DNA from: Caulobacteraceae bacterium
GTDB lineage: Bacteria; Pseudomonadota; Alphaproteobacteria; Caulobacterales; Caulobacteraceae
NCBI GenBank assembly: GCA_019748095.1
Contig: JAIEQA010000019.1
Coordinates: 26,755-90,754, forward strand
Length of the DNA stretch: 64,000 nt
Direction of reading: 5' to 3'
Positions 52,746 to 63,524 of the stretch are shown piece after piece. The stretch's first letter is position 1. Every line of letters starts with the position of its first letter. Below the pieces are notes generated by a model. The model had not been told where the DNA came from. It did not search any database and saw only the letters and a program-made list of their open reading frames with translations. Position numbers and translations under genes: made by a program.

Positions 52746-54677
52746 ATGATCACGCTGTTCCGCGACTTCGCGAAATCCAAATGGGCCATCGGCCTGTTCG
52801 TGCTGCTGATTCTCAGCTTCGCCATCGTGGGTGGCTCGCAGACCGACGTGTTCGGCGGCCTCGGGCCGAAACACGTGATCTCGGCCGGGGACCGGTCGGT
52901 CAACGCCGCCCAGTTCCGCACCGATTTCGAACGGATCCGCACCAATGCCCAGGAGCAGGAGGGTCGCCCCCTGACGACCGAGGACCTGGTCGAGGCGGGC
53001 GTTCATCTGCGCTATCTGGAAGGCCAGACCCAGCGGCTGGGCTTCCTCGCCTGGGCGAACAAGGTCGGGATCCGGCCCAGCGAAGAGCTGGTGCTGAAAC
53101 GCATCCGCGAGATCCCCGCCTTCTTCAACCAGATCACGGGTCAGTTCGACCAGGCCCAGTACGAGCAGGCCCTCGCCGCCCAGAACGTGACCCCGGTCCA
53201 GCTGGAGGACGAGTTCCGCGACACCGCCGTCAGCGAGCATTTCGCCAGTGCCATCCAGGCCGGCCTGCGCACGCCCCGCATCTACGGAGCCCTGCTCGCC
53301 GGCCGCGCCCTCGAACTCCGCGACGGCCGCTGGTTCAATGTCACCCAGGCCATGGCGGGTACCGCCGCGGCCCCGACCGAAGCCCAGCTGACCGCCTTCC
53401 TCAGCGAGAACGCCGACCGCCTGCGTCGGCCCGAGTTCCGCATGGCCTCGGTCATCGTCTTCACCGACGCCCCCGGCGCGACCCCGCCGGCGATTCCGGA
53501 GGCCCGGATCGTCGAGCGTTTCAACTTCCGCAAGGACGGACTGTCCACGCCGGAACGCCGCACCTTCACCACCCTGACCGCGCCCGATCGCGCCGGAGCC
53601 GACCGGATCGCCGCCGCCCTGCGTGCCGGCCAGTCCCCGGCGGCGGTCGCCACGGCCAACCGCATCCAGCCCGCGGACTACACCAGTCAGCCGCGCAGCG
53701 CCGTGCCGGACCCGGCGGTCGCCGCTGCGGTCTTCGGTCTGACCGCCGGCCAGGTATCCGACCCGATCCAGGGCCGCGTCGGCTTCACCGTCGCCCGTCT
53801 GGCCTCCGTGACCCCGGGGGCAGCGGCCACGCTGGAAGGCACGCGCGAGGCGATTGTCGCCGAGCTTCAGGACGAGGACACCAAGACCCGGACCTACGGA
53901 CGGGTCGAGGCCTATGAGAAGGCCCGTCAGGACGGCAAGACCCTGCCGGCCGCCGTCGCCGAGGTCGGGGCCCGGATCGTCCAGCTGCCGCCCTTCACCC
54001 AGGACGGTCGCATGCCCGATGGCCAGCCCATCCAGGCCCCGCCCCAGCTGGTCCAGAACGCCTGGACCCTGACCAGGGGGGGTGAGAGCGAGGTCATCGA
54101 CGCCGGTCAGGGCCAGTATTTCGTCCTCCGTCTCGACGACATCCGCCCCGCCGCCCTGCCGACCCTCGCCGAGGTCCGGGCCCCGCTGGCCCAGCAATGG
54201 ACCCTGCGCGAGAACGCCCGTCGCCTGACCGCCAGGGCCGAGGAACTGGCCGCCCGTGTCCGCGGGGGCGAGGACATCGCCGCCGTCGCCGCCTCGGCCG
54301 GAGCCACCCTGACCACCCGCGCCGGCGTGCAGCAGAACGCCGAGGCTCAGACCGCCCTGGGCGAAGGCATCCTCAGCGGGCTGTTCGGTCAGGGTCGCGG
54401 TCAGGTCTTCACCGGCCCGGCCTCGGAAACCGCCCTCGTGGTCGGCCGGGTCGATGCCATCCGGGCGGCTCCGGCCGCCACGGCCGCGCCCCTGGCCAAC
54501 CAGATCCGTCCGCGTCTCAGCCAGGACATCGTCCAGGCCGCCGGCGACCAGCTGGTGACCGCCGCCGCCCGGGCCAGCAAGGCGGAGAACGATCCGGCGG
54601 CTGCCCTCGCCGCCCTCGGTGTCACCGCCCCGGCCGCCGCCGGCACCACCCCTGCGGCCCCCGCCCCGGCCCCATGA
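52746..54677 (+). CDS. peptidylprolyl isomerase (PpiD/SurA-N-type, single N-terminal TM)
   Basis: MITLFRDFAKSKWAIGLFVLLILSFAIVG, FRTDFERIRTNAQEQEGRPLTTEDLVEAGVHLRYL; located immediately before trpE. Confidence 0.87.
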   Translation: MITLFRDFAKSKWAIGLFVLLILSFAIVGGSQTDVFGGLGPKHVISAGDRSVNAAQFRTDFERIRTNAQEQEGRPLTTEDLVEAGVHLRYLEGQTQRLGFLAWANKVGIRPSEELVLKRIREIPAFFNQITGQFDQAQYEQALAAQNVTPVQLEDEFRDTAVSEHFASAIQAGLRTPRIYGALLAGRALELRDGRWFNVTQAMAGTAAAPTEAQLTAFLSENADRLRRPEFRMASVIVFTDAPGATPPAIPEARIVERFNFRKDGLSTPERRTFTTLTAPDRAGADRIAAALRAGQSPAAVATANRIQPADYTSQPRSAVPDPAVAAAVFGLTAGQVSDPIQGRVGFTVARLASVTPGAAATLEGTREAIVAELQDEDTKTRTYGRVEAYEKARQDGKTLPAAVAEVGARIVQLPPFTQDGRMPDGQPIQAPPQLVQNAWTLTRGGESEVIDAGQGQYFVLRLDDIRPAALPTLAEVRAPLAQQWTLRENARRLTARAEELAARVRGGEDIAAVAASAGATLTTRAGVQQNAEAQTALGEGILSGLFGQGRGQVFTGPASETALVVGRVDAIRAAPAATAAPLANQIRPRLSQDIVQAAGDQLVTAAARASKAENDPAAALAALGVTAPAAAGTTPAAPAPAP

Positions 54678-56212
54678 ACCAAGGCGACGGGGAGACCGGC
54701 ACGCGCGACGCGGCCCGGAAAGCGCTGGCCGACGGCCGGCCCCAGGTCGTCGTCCGCCGCATCGTCGACGATCTGGAGACCCCGGTCTCGGCCTATCTGA
54801 AGGTGGGCTGGGGCCGGCCCCACGCCTTCCTGCTGGAATCCGTCGAGGGCGGGGCCCTGAACGGCCGCTACTCGATCATCACCCTGGATCCGGACGTCGT
54901 CTGGCGCTGCCGCGACGGTCAGGCCGCGATCGCCCGGGGCCCGGACATCGCGGCCGGTCGCTACACCGACCAGCCGGGCGGTGCCCTCGCCTCCCTGCGC
55001 GCCCTGATCGCCGAGACCCGGTTCGATCTGCCCGAAGGCCTGCCCCCCATGGCCGCCGGCCTGTTCGGCGTCTTCGGCTATGACATGGTCCGGCTGCTGG
55101 AGCCTCTGGGGGCCCCCAATCCCGATCCGCTGGACCTGCCCGACGCCGTCCTGACCCGGCCCTCGATCGTCGCCGTATTCGATTCCGTCCGCCACGAGAT
55201 CGTGGTCATGGCCACCGTCTGGCCCGAGGCCGGGCGCGACCCCGAGGCCGCCCTCGCTTTCGCAGACAGCCGTCTGGACGATTTCGAGGCCCGGCTGCGT
55301 CGCCCCCTGCTGGCCCGCCAGCCCGTCACCGAGCCGGAGCCGCTGTCGTTCCGCACCCCCGTCGACGCCCCGGCCTTCGCCGACCTCGTCGCCGCCGGCA
55401 AGGACTACATCGCCGCCGGCGACATCTTCCAGATCGTGCTCAGCCACCGGTTCCGCGCGCCCTGGACCGGTGACCCGTTCGCCGTCTACCGCTCCCTGCG
55501 CCGCCAGAACCCCTCGCCCTATCTGTATTTCCTCAACTTCGACGACTTCCAGCTGGCGGGCTCCAGCCCCGAGATCCTCGTGCGGCTGAAGGACGGCGGC
55601 GTCACCATCCGGCCACTCGCCGGCACCCGGCCCCGCGGCGACACGCCCGAGGCCGACCGCGCGCTGGAGGCCGAGCTTCTGGCCGATCCCAAGGAACGGG
55701 CCGAGCATCTGATGCTGCTGGATCTGGGCCGCAACGACGTCGGCCGCGTAGCCGCCCCCGGCAGCGTCCGCGTGACCGAAAGCTTCGTCATCGAACGCTA
55801 CAGCCAGGTCATGCACATCGTCTCCAACGTCGAGGGCCGGGCCCGGGACGACATCGACGCGGTCGACGCCCTGCTGGCCGCCCTGCCCGCCGGCACCCTG
55901 TCCGGGGCCCCCAAGGTCCGGGCCATGGAGATCATCGACGAGCTGGAGACCGAAAAGCGCGGCGTCGGCTATGGCGGCGGTGTCGGCTACATCTCGGCCG
56001 GCGGCGAAGCCGACATCTGCATCGTCCTGCGCACCGCCCTGTTCGCGCGCGGAGAGATCTTCGTCCAGGCCGGTGCCGGCGTCGTGGCCGACAGCGATCC
56101 GGCCGCCGAATACGCCGAGACCGAGGCCAAGGCCCGCGCCCCCATGCGCGCCGCCGCCGACGCCTGGCGCTTCGAACTGGGTTCGCCCCTCAACCGGGAC
56201 GGCGAAATCTAG
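54674..56212 (+). CDS. trpE: anthranilate synthase component I
   Basis: GDIFQIVLSHRF, SPSPYLYFLNFDDFQLAGSSPEILVRL, LPAGTLSGAPKVRAMEIIDELE; ATGA overlap with upstream stop. Confidence 0.95.
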   Translation: MNQGDGETGTRDAARKALADGRPQVVVRRIVDDLETPVSAYLKVGWGRPHAFLLESVEGGALNGRYSIITLDPDVVWRCRDGQAAIARGPDIAAGRYTDQPGGALASLRALIAETRFDLPEGLPPMAAGLFGVFGYDMVRLLEPLGAPNPDPLDLPDAVLTRPSIVAVFDSVRHEIVVMATVWPEAGRDPEAALAFADSRLDDFEARLRRPLLARQPVTEPEPLSFRTPVDAPAFADLVAAGKDYIAAGDIFQIVLSHRFRAPWTGDPFAVYRSLRRQNPSPYLYFLNFDDFQLAGSSPEILVRLKDGGVTIRPLAGTRPRGDTPEADRALEAELLADPKERAEHLMLLDLGRNDVGRVAAPGSVRVTESFVIERYSQVMHIVSNVEGRARDDIDAVDALLAALPAGTLSGAPKVRAMEIIDELETEKRGVGYGGGVGYISAGGEADICIVLRTALFARGEIFVQAGAGVVADSDPAAEYAETEAKARAPMRAAADAWRFELGSPLNRDGEI

Positions 56213-56403
56213 AGATCGGCCCGGGTGACCGGCGCCGGGTCCTCGATCGCCACCCCGGGCCCCAGGATCATCACCCCGGCCAGAAGCACCGCCGCCGTGG
56301 CCGCCAGAGCCGCCGCCCCGAGGGTCCCCAGCACGCCGGACGGCACGTCGGCGACCTTCAGGTGCTCGCGTGCGGCCTTGATTTGCTGGACGGCGGTCGT
56401 CAT
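56209..56403 (-). CDS. small single-TM protein
   Basis: MTTAVQQIKAAREHLKVADVPSGVLGTLGAAALAATAAVLLAGVMILGPGVAIEDPAPVTRADL; convergent with trpE, sharing CTAG. Confidence 0.6.
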   Translation of the reverse strand: MTTAVQQIKAAREHLKVADVPSGVLGTLGAAALAATAAVLLAGVMILGPGVAIEDPAPVTRADL

Positions 56404-56508
56404 CGAATCGGCTCCGGATCGAACCTTCATCTCCGGCCGGTCCGGTTAACGATCCGTGTGCGCAACGGTCCGCTTGGCGGGCGGCCCCCCACCCTCTAGA
56501 AGCGCCGC

Positions 56509-57099
56509 ATGATCCTCGTCGTCGACAACTACGACAGCTTTACCTGGAACCTCGTCCACTACCTCGCGGAACTGGGCGCGCAGACGCATGTCGTGCGCAA
56601 TGACGATCTGACCGTCGAGGAGGCCTGGGCGCTGAAGCCCGAGGCCGTGCTGCTGTCGCCCGGGCCCTGCGCGCCGGATCAGGCCGGCATCTGCCTGCCC
56701 CTGATCACGACGGCCGCCCCCGACATGCCGATCCTGGGCGTCTGCCTCGGCCATCAGGCCATCGGTCAGGCCTTCGGTGGGGATGTGGTGCGCGCCAAGA
56801 CCCTGATGCACGGCAAGACCTCGCCGATAACCCACGAGAACAAGGGCCTGTTTGCCGGCCTGCCCTCACCCTTCACGGCCACCCGCTATCACAGCCTGGC
56901 CGTCGCGCGGCAGACCCTGCCCAACAGTCTGGACGTCACCGCCTGGACCGAGGACGGCGAGATCATGGGCGTCCAGCACCACGAACGACCGATCCACGGC
57001 GTCCAGTTCCATCCGGAATCGATCGCCACCGAGCACGGCCACGCCCTGCTGGCCAATTTCCTCGATCTGGCGGGCGTCAAACGTCTGGCCATGGTCTGA
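56509..57099 (+). CDS. trpG: anthranilate synthase component II (glutamine amidotransferase)
   Basis: [66 protein letters not shown]. Confidence 0.96.
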   Translation: MILVVDNYDSFTWNLVHYLAELGAQTHVVRNDDLTVEEAWALKPEAVLLSPGPCAPDQAGICLPLITTAAPDMPILGVCLGHQAIGQAFGGDVVRAKTLMHGKTSPITHENKGLFAGLPSPFTATRYHSLAVARQTLPNSLDVTAWTEDGEIMGVQHHERPIHGVQFHPESIATEHGHALLANFLDLAGVKRLAMV

Positions 57100-57103
57100 G
57101 GCT

Positions 57104-58159
57104 GTGAGCGCGGCACCCGCAGCGGGCGGGTTCAAACCCCTGCTGGCGAAACTGGTCGAGGGCCAGACCCTGACCTCGGCCGAGGCCGGTGACTTCTTCG
57201 CTGCCTGTCTGCGCGGTGAACCCACCCCGGCCCAGGTCGCCGCTGCCGTCACCGCCCTGCGCATCCGGGGCGAGACGGTGGACGAGATCGCGGCCTTCGC
57301 CGGGGCCATGCGCGACGCCGCCCTGACGCTGGATCATCCCTACGACGTCATCGACACCTGCGGCACCGGCGGGGACGGGGCCCACACCTTCAACATCTCG
57401 ACCGCGGCGGCCCTGGTTCTGGCCGGCGCGGGCCTGAAGGTCGCCAAACACGGCAACCGCGCCATGAGTTCGAAGTCGGGGTCATCGGACGTGCTCTCGG
57501 TTCTGGGCGTCGACCTGACGGCGGGTCTGGCCCAGCAGCGTCAGGCGCTGGACGAAGCCGGCATCGCCTTCCTGTTCGCCCCCTCCTACCACGGGGCCAT
57601 GCGCCACGTCGGACCGGTCCGGGCCGAGATCGGCTTTCGCACCGTGTTCAACCTGCTGGGGCCCCTGTCCAATCCGGCGGGCGCGAAACGTCAGGTCATG
57701 GGCGTCTATGACCCCCGCCTGCTGGAGCCCCTGGCCGAGGTTCTGGGCCGGCTGGGGGCCACCCGCGCCTGGACCGTCCATGGTCAGGGGCTCGACGAAC
57801 TGACCACCACGGGCCCCAGCGAGGTGGCCGAGTGGAAGGATGGCGCGGTCCGCCGCTTCACCGTGACGCCCGAGGACGCCGGCCTGCCACGCGCCGACCT
57901 CGAAGCCTTGCGCGGCGGCGATGCGGAGGCGAACGCCGCCGCCCTGACCGCCCTGCTGGCCGGCCAGACCGGCCCCTATCGCGACATCGTCCTGCTGAAC
58001 GCCGCAGCCGCCCTCGTCGTCGCCGACCGGGCCCCGGATCTGAAGGCGGGCGTGGCCATGGCCGCCGCCGCCATCGACGACGGCCGGGCGGCAGCGGCGC
58101 TAGCCGGCCTCGCCCGCATCACCTCGACACCCCTGCCTGCCGGCGAAGACCAGCCATGA
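57104..58159 (+). CDS. trpD: anthranilate phosphoribosyltransferase (GTG start)
   Basis: [53 protein letters not shown]. Confidence 0.95.
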   Translation: MSAAPAAGGFKPLLAKLVEGQTLTSAEAGDFFAACLRGEPTPAQVAAAVTALRIRGETVDEIAAFAGAMRDAALTLDHPYDVIDTCGTGGDGAHTFNISTAAALVLAGAGLKVAKHGNRAMSSKSGSSDVLSVLGVDLTAGLAQQRQALDEAGIAFLFAPSYHGAMRHVGPVRAEIGFRTVFNLLGPLSNPAGAKRQVMGVYDPRLLEPLAEVLGRLGATRAWTVHGQGLDELTTTGPSEVAEWKDGAVRRFTVTPEDAGLPRADLEALRGGDAEANAAALTALLAGQTGPYRDIVLLNAAAALVVADRAPDLKAGVAMAAAAIDDGRAAAALAGLARITSTPLPAGEDQP

Positions 58160-58992
58160 CCCCAGCCACGACCCCAGCCACGACCCCAGCCACGACCCCA
58201 GCCACGACCGACGTCCTCGCCAAGATCGCCGCCTACAAGCGTGACGAGGTCGCCGTCCGCAAGGCGGCACAGTCACACGCCGCCATCGAGGCCCTCGCCG
58301 CGACGACCGACGCCCCGCGCGGCTTCACCGCCGCCCTGCGCCGTCGCGCGGCTCCCGGTCGCCCCGCCCTGATCGCCGAGATCAAGAAGGCCAGTCCGTC
58401 CAAGGGTCTGATTCGCGCCGACTTCGACCCGCCCGTCCTCGCCCGCGCCTATGAGGCCGGCGGCGCGACCTGCCTCTCGGTCCTGACCGACGGCCCCAGT
58501 TTCCAGGGCGACGACACCTATCTCCAGTCCGCCCGCGCCGCCGTGACCCTGCCCTGCCTGCGCAAGGACTTCCTCGTGGACCCCTGGCAGGTGGCCGAGA
58601 GCCGGGCCCTGGGGGCCGACTGTATCCTGATCATCATGGCCATGATCGACGACGCTTTGGCCGCCGACCTGCTGGCCGAGGCCCGCCGGTTCGGCATGGA
58701 CGCCCTGATCGAGACCCATGACGAGGCCGAAATGGCGCGCGCCGTGGCTCTGGGCGGCGACCTGATCGGCATCAACAACCGCTCGCTGAGGACCTTCGAC
58801 GTCGATCTGGGCACCACCGCCCGCCTGGCCTCGATGGCCCCGGCGAACGCCCTGCTGGTCGCCGAAAGCGGCCTGTTCACCCCCGCCGACGTGGCCATGG
58901 TCGCCGCCGCCGGGGCCTCGGCCATCCTCGTCGGCGAGAGCCTGATGCGTCAGGACGACGTCGAGGCGGCGACCCGGACGCTGCTCGCCTGA
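58156..58992 (+). CDS. trpC: indole-3-glycerol-phosphate synthase
   Basis: [66 protein letters not shown]. Confidence 0.95.
   Translation: MTPATTPATTPATTPATTDVLAKIAAYKRDEVAVRKAAQSHAAIEALAATTDAPRGFTAALRRRAAPGRPALIAEIKKASPSKGLIRADFDPPVLARAYEAGGATCLSVLTDGPSFQGDDTYLQSARAAVTLPCLRKDFLVDPWQVAESRALGADCILIIMAMIDDALAADLLAEARRFGMDALIETHDEAEMARAVALGGDLIGINNRSLRTFDVDLGTTARLASMAPANALLVAESGLFTPADVAMVAAAGASAILVGESLMRQDDVEAATRTLLA
58161..58208 (+). repeat. 4 x 12-bp perfect tandem repeat (CCCAGCCACGAC) within the trpC start
   Basis: Encodes [23 protein letters not shown]; four exact consecutive copies. Confidence 0.97.
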
Positions 58993-59150
58993 CGTCTGCG
59001 GTGTTGGCGGGGTCGGCGGTTCTTCGCCGGAAATTTTTGCAGTTCACCGTTTCTCCGGCCCGGTCTGCATTGACCGCCTTTGAAAGGGGCCCGGAACGCC
59101 CTCGAAATGCAGTCCGTCGGCCCGCTCCCCGTTAAGTTGACATTAGGCAA

Positions 59151-59165
59151 GAACACTTACAGAAC
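59151..59165. promoter_or_regulatory. LexA box 1 (GAAC-N7-GAAC, i.e. GTTC-N7-GTTC on minus strand)
   Basis: gaac acttaca gaac upstream of lexA. Confidence 0.85.
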
Positions 59166-59175
59166 ATCGACAACG

Positions 59176-59190
59176 GTTCACGACTTGTTC
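59176..59190. promoter_or_regulatory. LexA box 2 (GTTC-N7-GTTC)
   Basis: gttc acgactt gttc, 16 bp upstream of lexA ATG. Confidence 0.85.
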
Positions 59191-59206
59191 TGAAGGCCCA
59201 CCGCCG

Positions 59207-59899
59207 ATGCTCACGCGCAAACAGCACGAACTCCTGATGTTCATCCACGAGCGGATCAAGGAGACGGGCGTCTCCCCCTCGTTCGACGAGATGAAGGAGG
59301 CGCTGGATCTGGCGTCCAAATCGGGCATCCACCGGCTGATCACGGCCCTGGAGGAACGCGGCTTCATCCGCCGCCTCGCCCACCGCGCCCGGGCGCTGGA
59401 GGTGACCAAATTGCCCGAACAGGCGACGACGGGCCCCGTGCGCGGGCGACCCGGCTTCACCCCGGCCGTCATCGAGGGCGGCGGTCGCTCCGCCCCGGCT
59501 GAGCCCGCCAACGACACCCGCGAGCTGGTTCTGGTCGGCAAGATCGCCGCCGGCGTGCCCATCGCCGCCCTGCAGCAGGACCACGGCCGCTATCAGGTGC
59601 CCGAGGCCATGCTGGGGGCCGGCGAGCACTACATGCTCGAGATCGAGGGCGACTCCATGATCGAGGCCGGGATCCTCAACGGCGATCTGGTGGTGATCAA
59701 ACGGGTCGACACCGCCGCCTCCGGCGAGATCGTCGTGGCCCTCGTCGAGGGCGAGGAGGCGACCCTGAAGCGCCTGCGCAAGAAGGGCGGCTCCATCGCC
59801 CTGGAGCCCGCCAACCGCAACTACGAGACACGCATCTTCGGCCCCGACCAGGTCGAGGTCCAGGGCAAGCTGGTCGGCCTCATCCGCCGCTACCACTGA
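59207..59899 (+). CDS. lexA: LexA repressor
   Basis: [79 protein letters not shown]. Confidence 0.97.
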   Translation: MLTRKQHELLMFIHERIKETGVSPSFDEMKEALDLASKSGIHRLITALEERGFIRRLAHRARALEVTKLPEQATTGPVRGRPGFTPAVIEGGGRSAPAEPANDTRELVLVGKIAAGVPIAALQQDHGRYQVPEAMLGAGEHYMLEIEGDSMIEAGILNGDLVVIKRVDTAASGEIVVALVEGEEATLKRLRKKGGSIALEPANRNYETRIFGPDQVEVQGKLVGLIRRYH

Positions 59900-62039
59900 C
59901 TCCGGGGCTCCACGGCCGCTCACCCCGGACGTCCGCCGTCCACACCGCGCTCCAGCCCGGCGGCATGCGCCACAGTTCGACCGCCCCGCCCCGGGCGAAA
60001 TCGACGCCGTCCAGCACCAGCCGGTCCGTGCATTCGGCCGGAAGGGTCGCGACCACCGCCCGCACACTCACCACCGGGGCGGACTGGCACAGATCGGCCA
60101 TCTCCCCTTCATCGGGGGCCGTCGTTCCCCACCACAGGGCCAGCGGGGCGGCCTGCGCATCCGGTGCGCAGTCCGTCCGGCCGCAGACCCATCCCTCGTC
60201 CGTCCGCGCCCCGGGCTCAAGGCCACGTCTTCGGGCCCACAGGTCGGAGGCGAAGGTCCGGACACCCGGCCGGATCACGCGGGCCACTCCGTCTTCGGTG
60301 AAGGCCGCGTTGGCACCGCCGTCGCCGATCCAGACGTCCGGCGTTGGCGACCGGGGCCACCAGAACACCGCCAGCGCGAGGGGGAGACCCAGCCACCGCA
60401 GTCGCCCGCGCCACAGGCACATCAGCAACACCCCCAGAAACGAGATCGGCAGGACATGATCCGGCGCGCTCGCGATGATCTGCACCGCCCCGGGCAAGCC
60501 GGCCGTCCAGTGCCCGATGGCCAGCATCGCCTCGACGCCCTGCCCCGCGACCCACAGAAACGGCCCGCCCAGCCCCAGCGGCTCCAGCATCGCCCCCAGC
60601 GCCAGCGCCGGCATCATCATGAAATCCGCGATCGGCGAGGTCAGCAAGTTCGCCACCAGCCCGTACAGGGCGGCCCGGTTGAAATGCTGGACCGCGAATG
60701 GCCCGGTCGCCGCCCCCGCCACCAGGCTGGCCATCACCGCCACCGTCAGCCAGTGCCGCGCATTCTGGAGGGCCGCGATCGGCCAGGGCACCGACAGCTC
60801 GCGGATCCGCGGCGGCCACACCTCGGCCAGGGCCACCAGCGCCGCCGTCGCCGCAAACGACATCTGGAACCCCGGCGTCACGATCGCCTCCGGCTGCAGT
60901 ATCAGCACGATCATCGCCGCCACCGCCAGCGCCTGCATGCTGATCGCGGGTCTATCCAGGAGGATCGCGGCGAACATCACGGACGCCGTCACCGCCGCCC
61001 GCTGCGCCGGCGCCGGCGCGCCGGACAGCACCAGATAGCTCCACACCGCGACCAGTCCGACAACCGCCGCGATCTTCTTGCCGGACACCCGGAGCGCCAG
61101 CCACGGCCAGGCCGCCACGCCCAGCCGCACCGCAAAGAAGGCGAACCCGCCCACGATCGCCATATGGAGGCCCGAGATCGACAGGATGTGCGCCAGTCCG
61201 GAATCCCGCATGGCGTCCAGATCCTCGGGCTGGATCCATGTCTCATGCCCGGTCGTCATCGCCGCCGCGACCCCTCCGGTCCGCTCCCCCAGCCGGTCGA
61301 CGATCCGCTGCGCCAGACCGAACCGGGCCGCATTGACCGCCATGGTCAGCCGAATCTGCCAGGGTGGCGGTGACAGGTCCGCCAGGCGCGTGTCGGACAG
61401 GGCAAAGGCCGTCCCGCCCAGTCGCTGGAAGAAGGCGTTGCGGCCGAAATCATAGGCTCCCGGACTGGCGGGCGGTGGCGGCGGGTTCAGGATGGCGAAC
61501 AGCCGGACCGGCGTCCCCGGTGCCGGCGGCGCGCCCCGGACCGTGGCCCTCAGCCGGACCGGCGTGGCCTCGGGCGTCAGACCCCGGATCCAGACCGGGG
61601 CCAGCACCACCCGGTGGCCCCGGTCGCCGGGACTGTCGACATCCATGACCCAGGCCTCCAGCGTCACGGGGGCCTCAAGGGCCGGGGCGATCGGGGCTGT
61701 GACCCGGTCGGTCCGCAGTTTCGCCCCCGCCAGCCCCAGCGTCAGACAGGCCAGCAGCATCAGCGGCAGGGTCACCGCCCTTCCCCGCCCTTGCCGCCGC
61801 GCCCACAGCCAACTCCCGGTCACAACAGCAGCGGCAAGAACGAGTGGCCAGACCGGAGGCTCCTGTTTCAGGGCGAAATAGATCGCCGCCCCCGCCCCGA
61901 AGGCGACCGGCGCCCACAGCCGCCAGCGCAGCCCCTGGCTCCTGATCTCGGTCCACACCCCGTCGCTGATGCGTTCGGCCAGACTAGGTTTTGGCGCATC
62001 GGGAGGTATAAGGGCCGCCCCTTCGGACGCCCTTGCCAT
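59880..62039 (-). CDS. comEC: ComEC/Rec2-family competence protein (start uncertain, 62039 or 62072)
   Basis: [52 protein letters not shown]; multi-TM. GGAGG precedes the 62039 start. Confidence 0.88.
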   Translation of the reverse strand: MARASEGAALIPPDAPKPSLAERISDGVWTEIRSQGLRWRLWAPVAFGAGAAIYFALKQEPPVWPLVLAAAVVTGSWLWARRQGRGRAVTLPLMLLACLTLGLAGAKLRTDRVTAPIAPALEAPVTLEAWVMDVDSPGDRGHRVVLAPVWIRGLTPEATPVRLRATVRGAPPAPGTPVRLFAILNPPPPPASPGAYDFGRNAFFQRLGGTAFALSDTRLADLSPPPWQIRLTMAVNAARFGLAQRIVDRLGERTGGVAAAMTTGHETWIQPEDLDAMRDSGLAHILSISGLHMAIVGGFAFFAVRLGVAAWPWLALRVSGKKIAAVVGLVAVWSYLVLSGAPAPAQRAAVTASVMFAAILLDRPAISMQALAVAAMIVLILQPEAIVTPGFQMSFAATAALVALAEVWPPRIRELSVPWPIAALQNARHWLTVAVMASLVAGAATGPFAVQHFNRAALYGLVANLLTSPIADFMMMPALALGAMLEPLGLGGPFLWVAGQGVEAMLAIGHWTAGLPGAVQIIASAPDHVLPISFLGVLLMCLWRGRLRWLGLPLALAVFWWPRSPTPDVWIGDGGANAAFTEDGVARVIRPGVRTFASDLWARRRGLEPGARTDEGWVCGRTDCAPDAQAAPLALWWGTTAPDEGEMADLCQSAPVVSVRAVVATLPAECTDRLVLDGVDFARGGAVELWRMPPGWSAVWTADVRGERPWSPGVSGSGG

Positions 62040-63459
62040 GCCCTCATCCTCCGCCCCCACCCGGGTCGTCACCCGCTTCGCCCCCTCGCCGACCGGCTAT
62101 CTGCACATAGGCGGCGCAAGAACGGCACTTTTCAACTACCTTTACGCGAAGGGCCACGGAGGAAAGTTCCTCGTGCGCATCGAAGATACCGACCGCGAGC
62201 GCTCCACCGACGACGCCGTCAAGGCGATCTTTGACGGTCTCAGCTGGCTGGAACTGTTCGCTGACGAGGAGCCGGTGTTCCAGCACGCCCGCGCCGACCG
62301 CCACCGCGCGGTCGTCGACGCCCTGCTGGAGGCCGGTGCCGCCTATCGCGACTACACCTCTGCCGAAGAGACCGGCCGGCTGCGTGACGAGGCCAAGGCC
62401 GCCCGCACGACCTTCGAATCGCCGTGGCGCGATCGCGAACCGACGGTCGACGACCTGTCCCAGCCGCACGTCGTCCGCTTCCGCCGCCCCCTGCCGGGCC
62501 GGACCGTCGTCCATGATGCGGTTCAGGGCGAGGTCAGCTGGGACAATGCCGATCTGGACGACCTGGTCCTGCTGCGCTCGGACGGCAACCCGACCTACAA
62601 CCTGGCCGTGGTCGCCGATGATCACGACATGGGCGTCACCCATGTCATCCGCGGCGACGACCATCTGAACAACGCGGCGCGCCAGTCGCTGATCTATGAC
62701 GCGCTCGGCTGGGATCGGCCGGTGTTTGCCCACATTCCCCTGATCCACGGTCCGGACGGTGCCAAACTGTCCAAGCGCCACGGGGCCCAGGCCGTCCACG
62801 AATATGCCGAGATGGGCTATCTGCCCGAGGCCATGCGCAACTATCTGGCCCGGCTGGGCTGGGCCCACGGCGACGACGAACTGTTCAGCGACGACCAGGC
62901 GCGCGACTGGTTCGATCTGGACGGCATCGGCAAGGCCCCGGCCCGGCTGGACTTCGACAAGCTCGCCCATGTGAATGCCCACTGGCTGCGGCTGGCGGAT
63001 GACGGACGTCTGGCCGGTCTGACGCTGGATGCCCATCTGGCCACCGGTGCCCCGCTGAACGAAGGCGACGAGACGCGGCTGCAACAGGCCATCCCGTTCG
63101 TGAAGGACCGGGCGAAGACCCTGCTGGAGCTGGCGGCCCAGACCGCCTTCGTGCTCCGGACCCGTCCGCTGGATCTCGACGACAAGGCCCGCGCCCTGCT
63201 GTCCGGCGAGACCCATGACCGGATCGCTCGCGTCCGCGCCCGGCTCGCCCTGTTCGAAAGCTGGGACGTCTTCGCCCTCGAAGCCGAGCTGAAGGCCTTC
63301 GCCGAAGAGGAAGGCGTCGGCTTCGGCAAGATCGGCCCGCCCATGCGCGCGGCCCTCACCGGCGGGGCCGCCTCGCCCGATATGGCCCGCACCCTTTCGG
63401 CCCTCGGCCGCGAAGAGGCTCTGGGGCGCTTGGATGATGCGCTGCAACAGACTAAGTGA
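62038..63459 (+). CDS. gltX: glutamate--tRNA ligase
   Basis: [59 protein letters not shown]. Confidence 0.97.
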   Translation: MPSSSAPTRVVTRFAPSPTGYLHIGGARTALFNYLYAKGHGGKFLVRIEDTDRERSTDDAVKAIFDGLSWLELFADEEPVFQHARADRHRAVVDALLEAGAAYRDYTSAEETGRLRDEAKAARTTFESPWRDREPTVDDLSQPHVVRFRRPLPGRTVVHDAVQGEVSWDNADLDDLVLLRSDGNPTYNLAVVADDHDMGVTHVIRGDDHLNNAARQSLIYDALGWDRPVFAHIPLIHGPDGAKLSKRHGAQAVHEYAEMGYLPEAMRNYLARLGWAHGDDELFSDDQARDWFDLDGIGKAPARLDFDKLAHVNAHWLRLADDGRLAGLTLDAHLATGAPLNEGDETRLQQAIPFVKDRAKTLLELAAQTAFVLRTRPLDLDDKARALLSGETHDRIARVRARLALFESWDVFALEAELKAFAEEEGVGFGKIGPPMRAALTGGAASPDMARTLSALGREEALGRLDDALQQTK

Positions 63460-63524
63460 TCACCCATAACAAATCGGGGTCCGGGTTCTCCCGTCCGGAC
63501 CAACAATCGCAAAGGGCGCGCCTG

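Noticed and set aside
52734-54197. 487-aa minus-strand ORF antisense to the PpiD-like gene
   Set aside because: Shadow ORF; Gly/Asp/Arg-rich with no domain features.
54197-54673. 5' part of the 54197-56212 ORF (before the trpE Met)
   Set aside because: Overlaps the PpiD-like gene out of frame; Arg/Pro/Gly-rich, so trpE is called from 54674.
59130-59150. CtrA-like half-sites (GTTAAGTTGACATTAG) upstream of lexA
   Set aside because: Only a partial match to TTAA-N7-TTAA; not enough to claim a CtrA site.
62044-63447. 467-aa minus-strand ORF antisense to gltX
   Set aside because: Shadow ORF; gltX is unambiguous.
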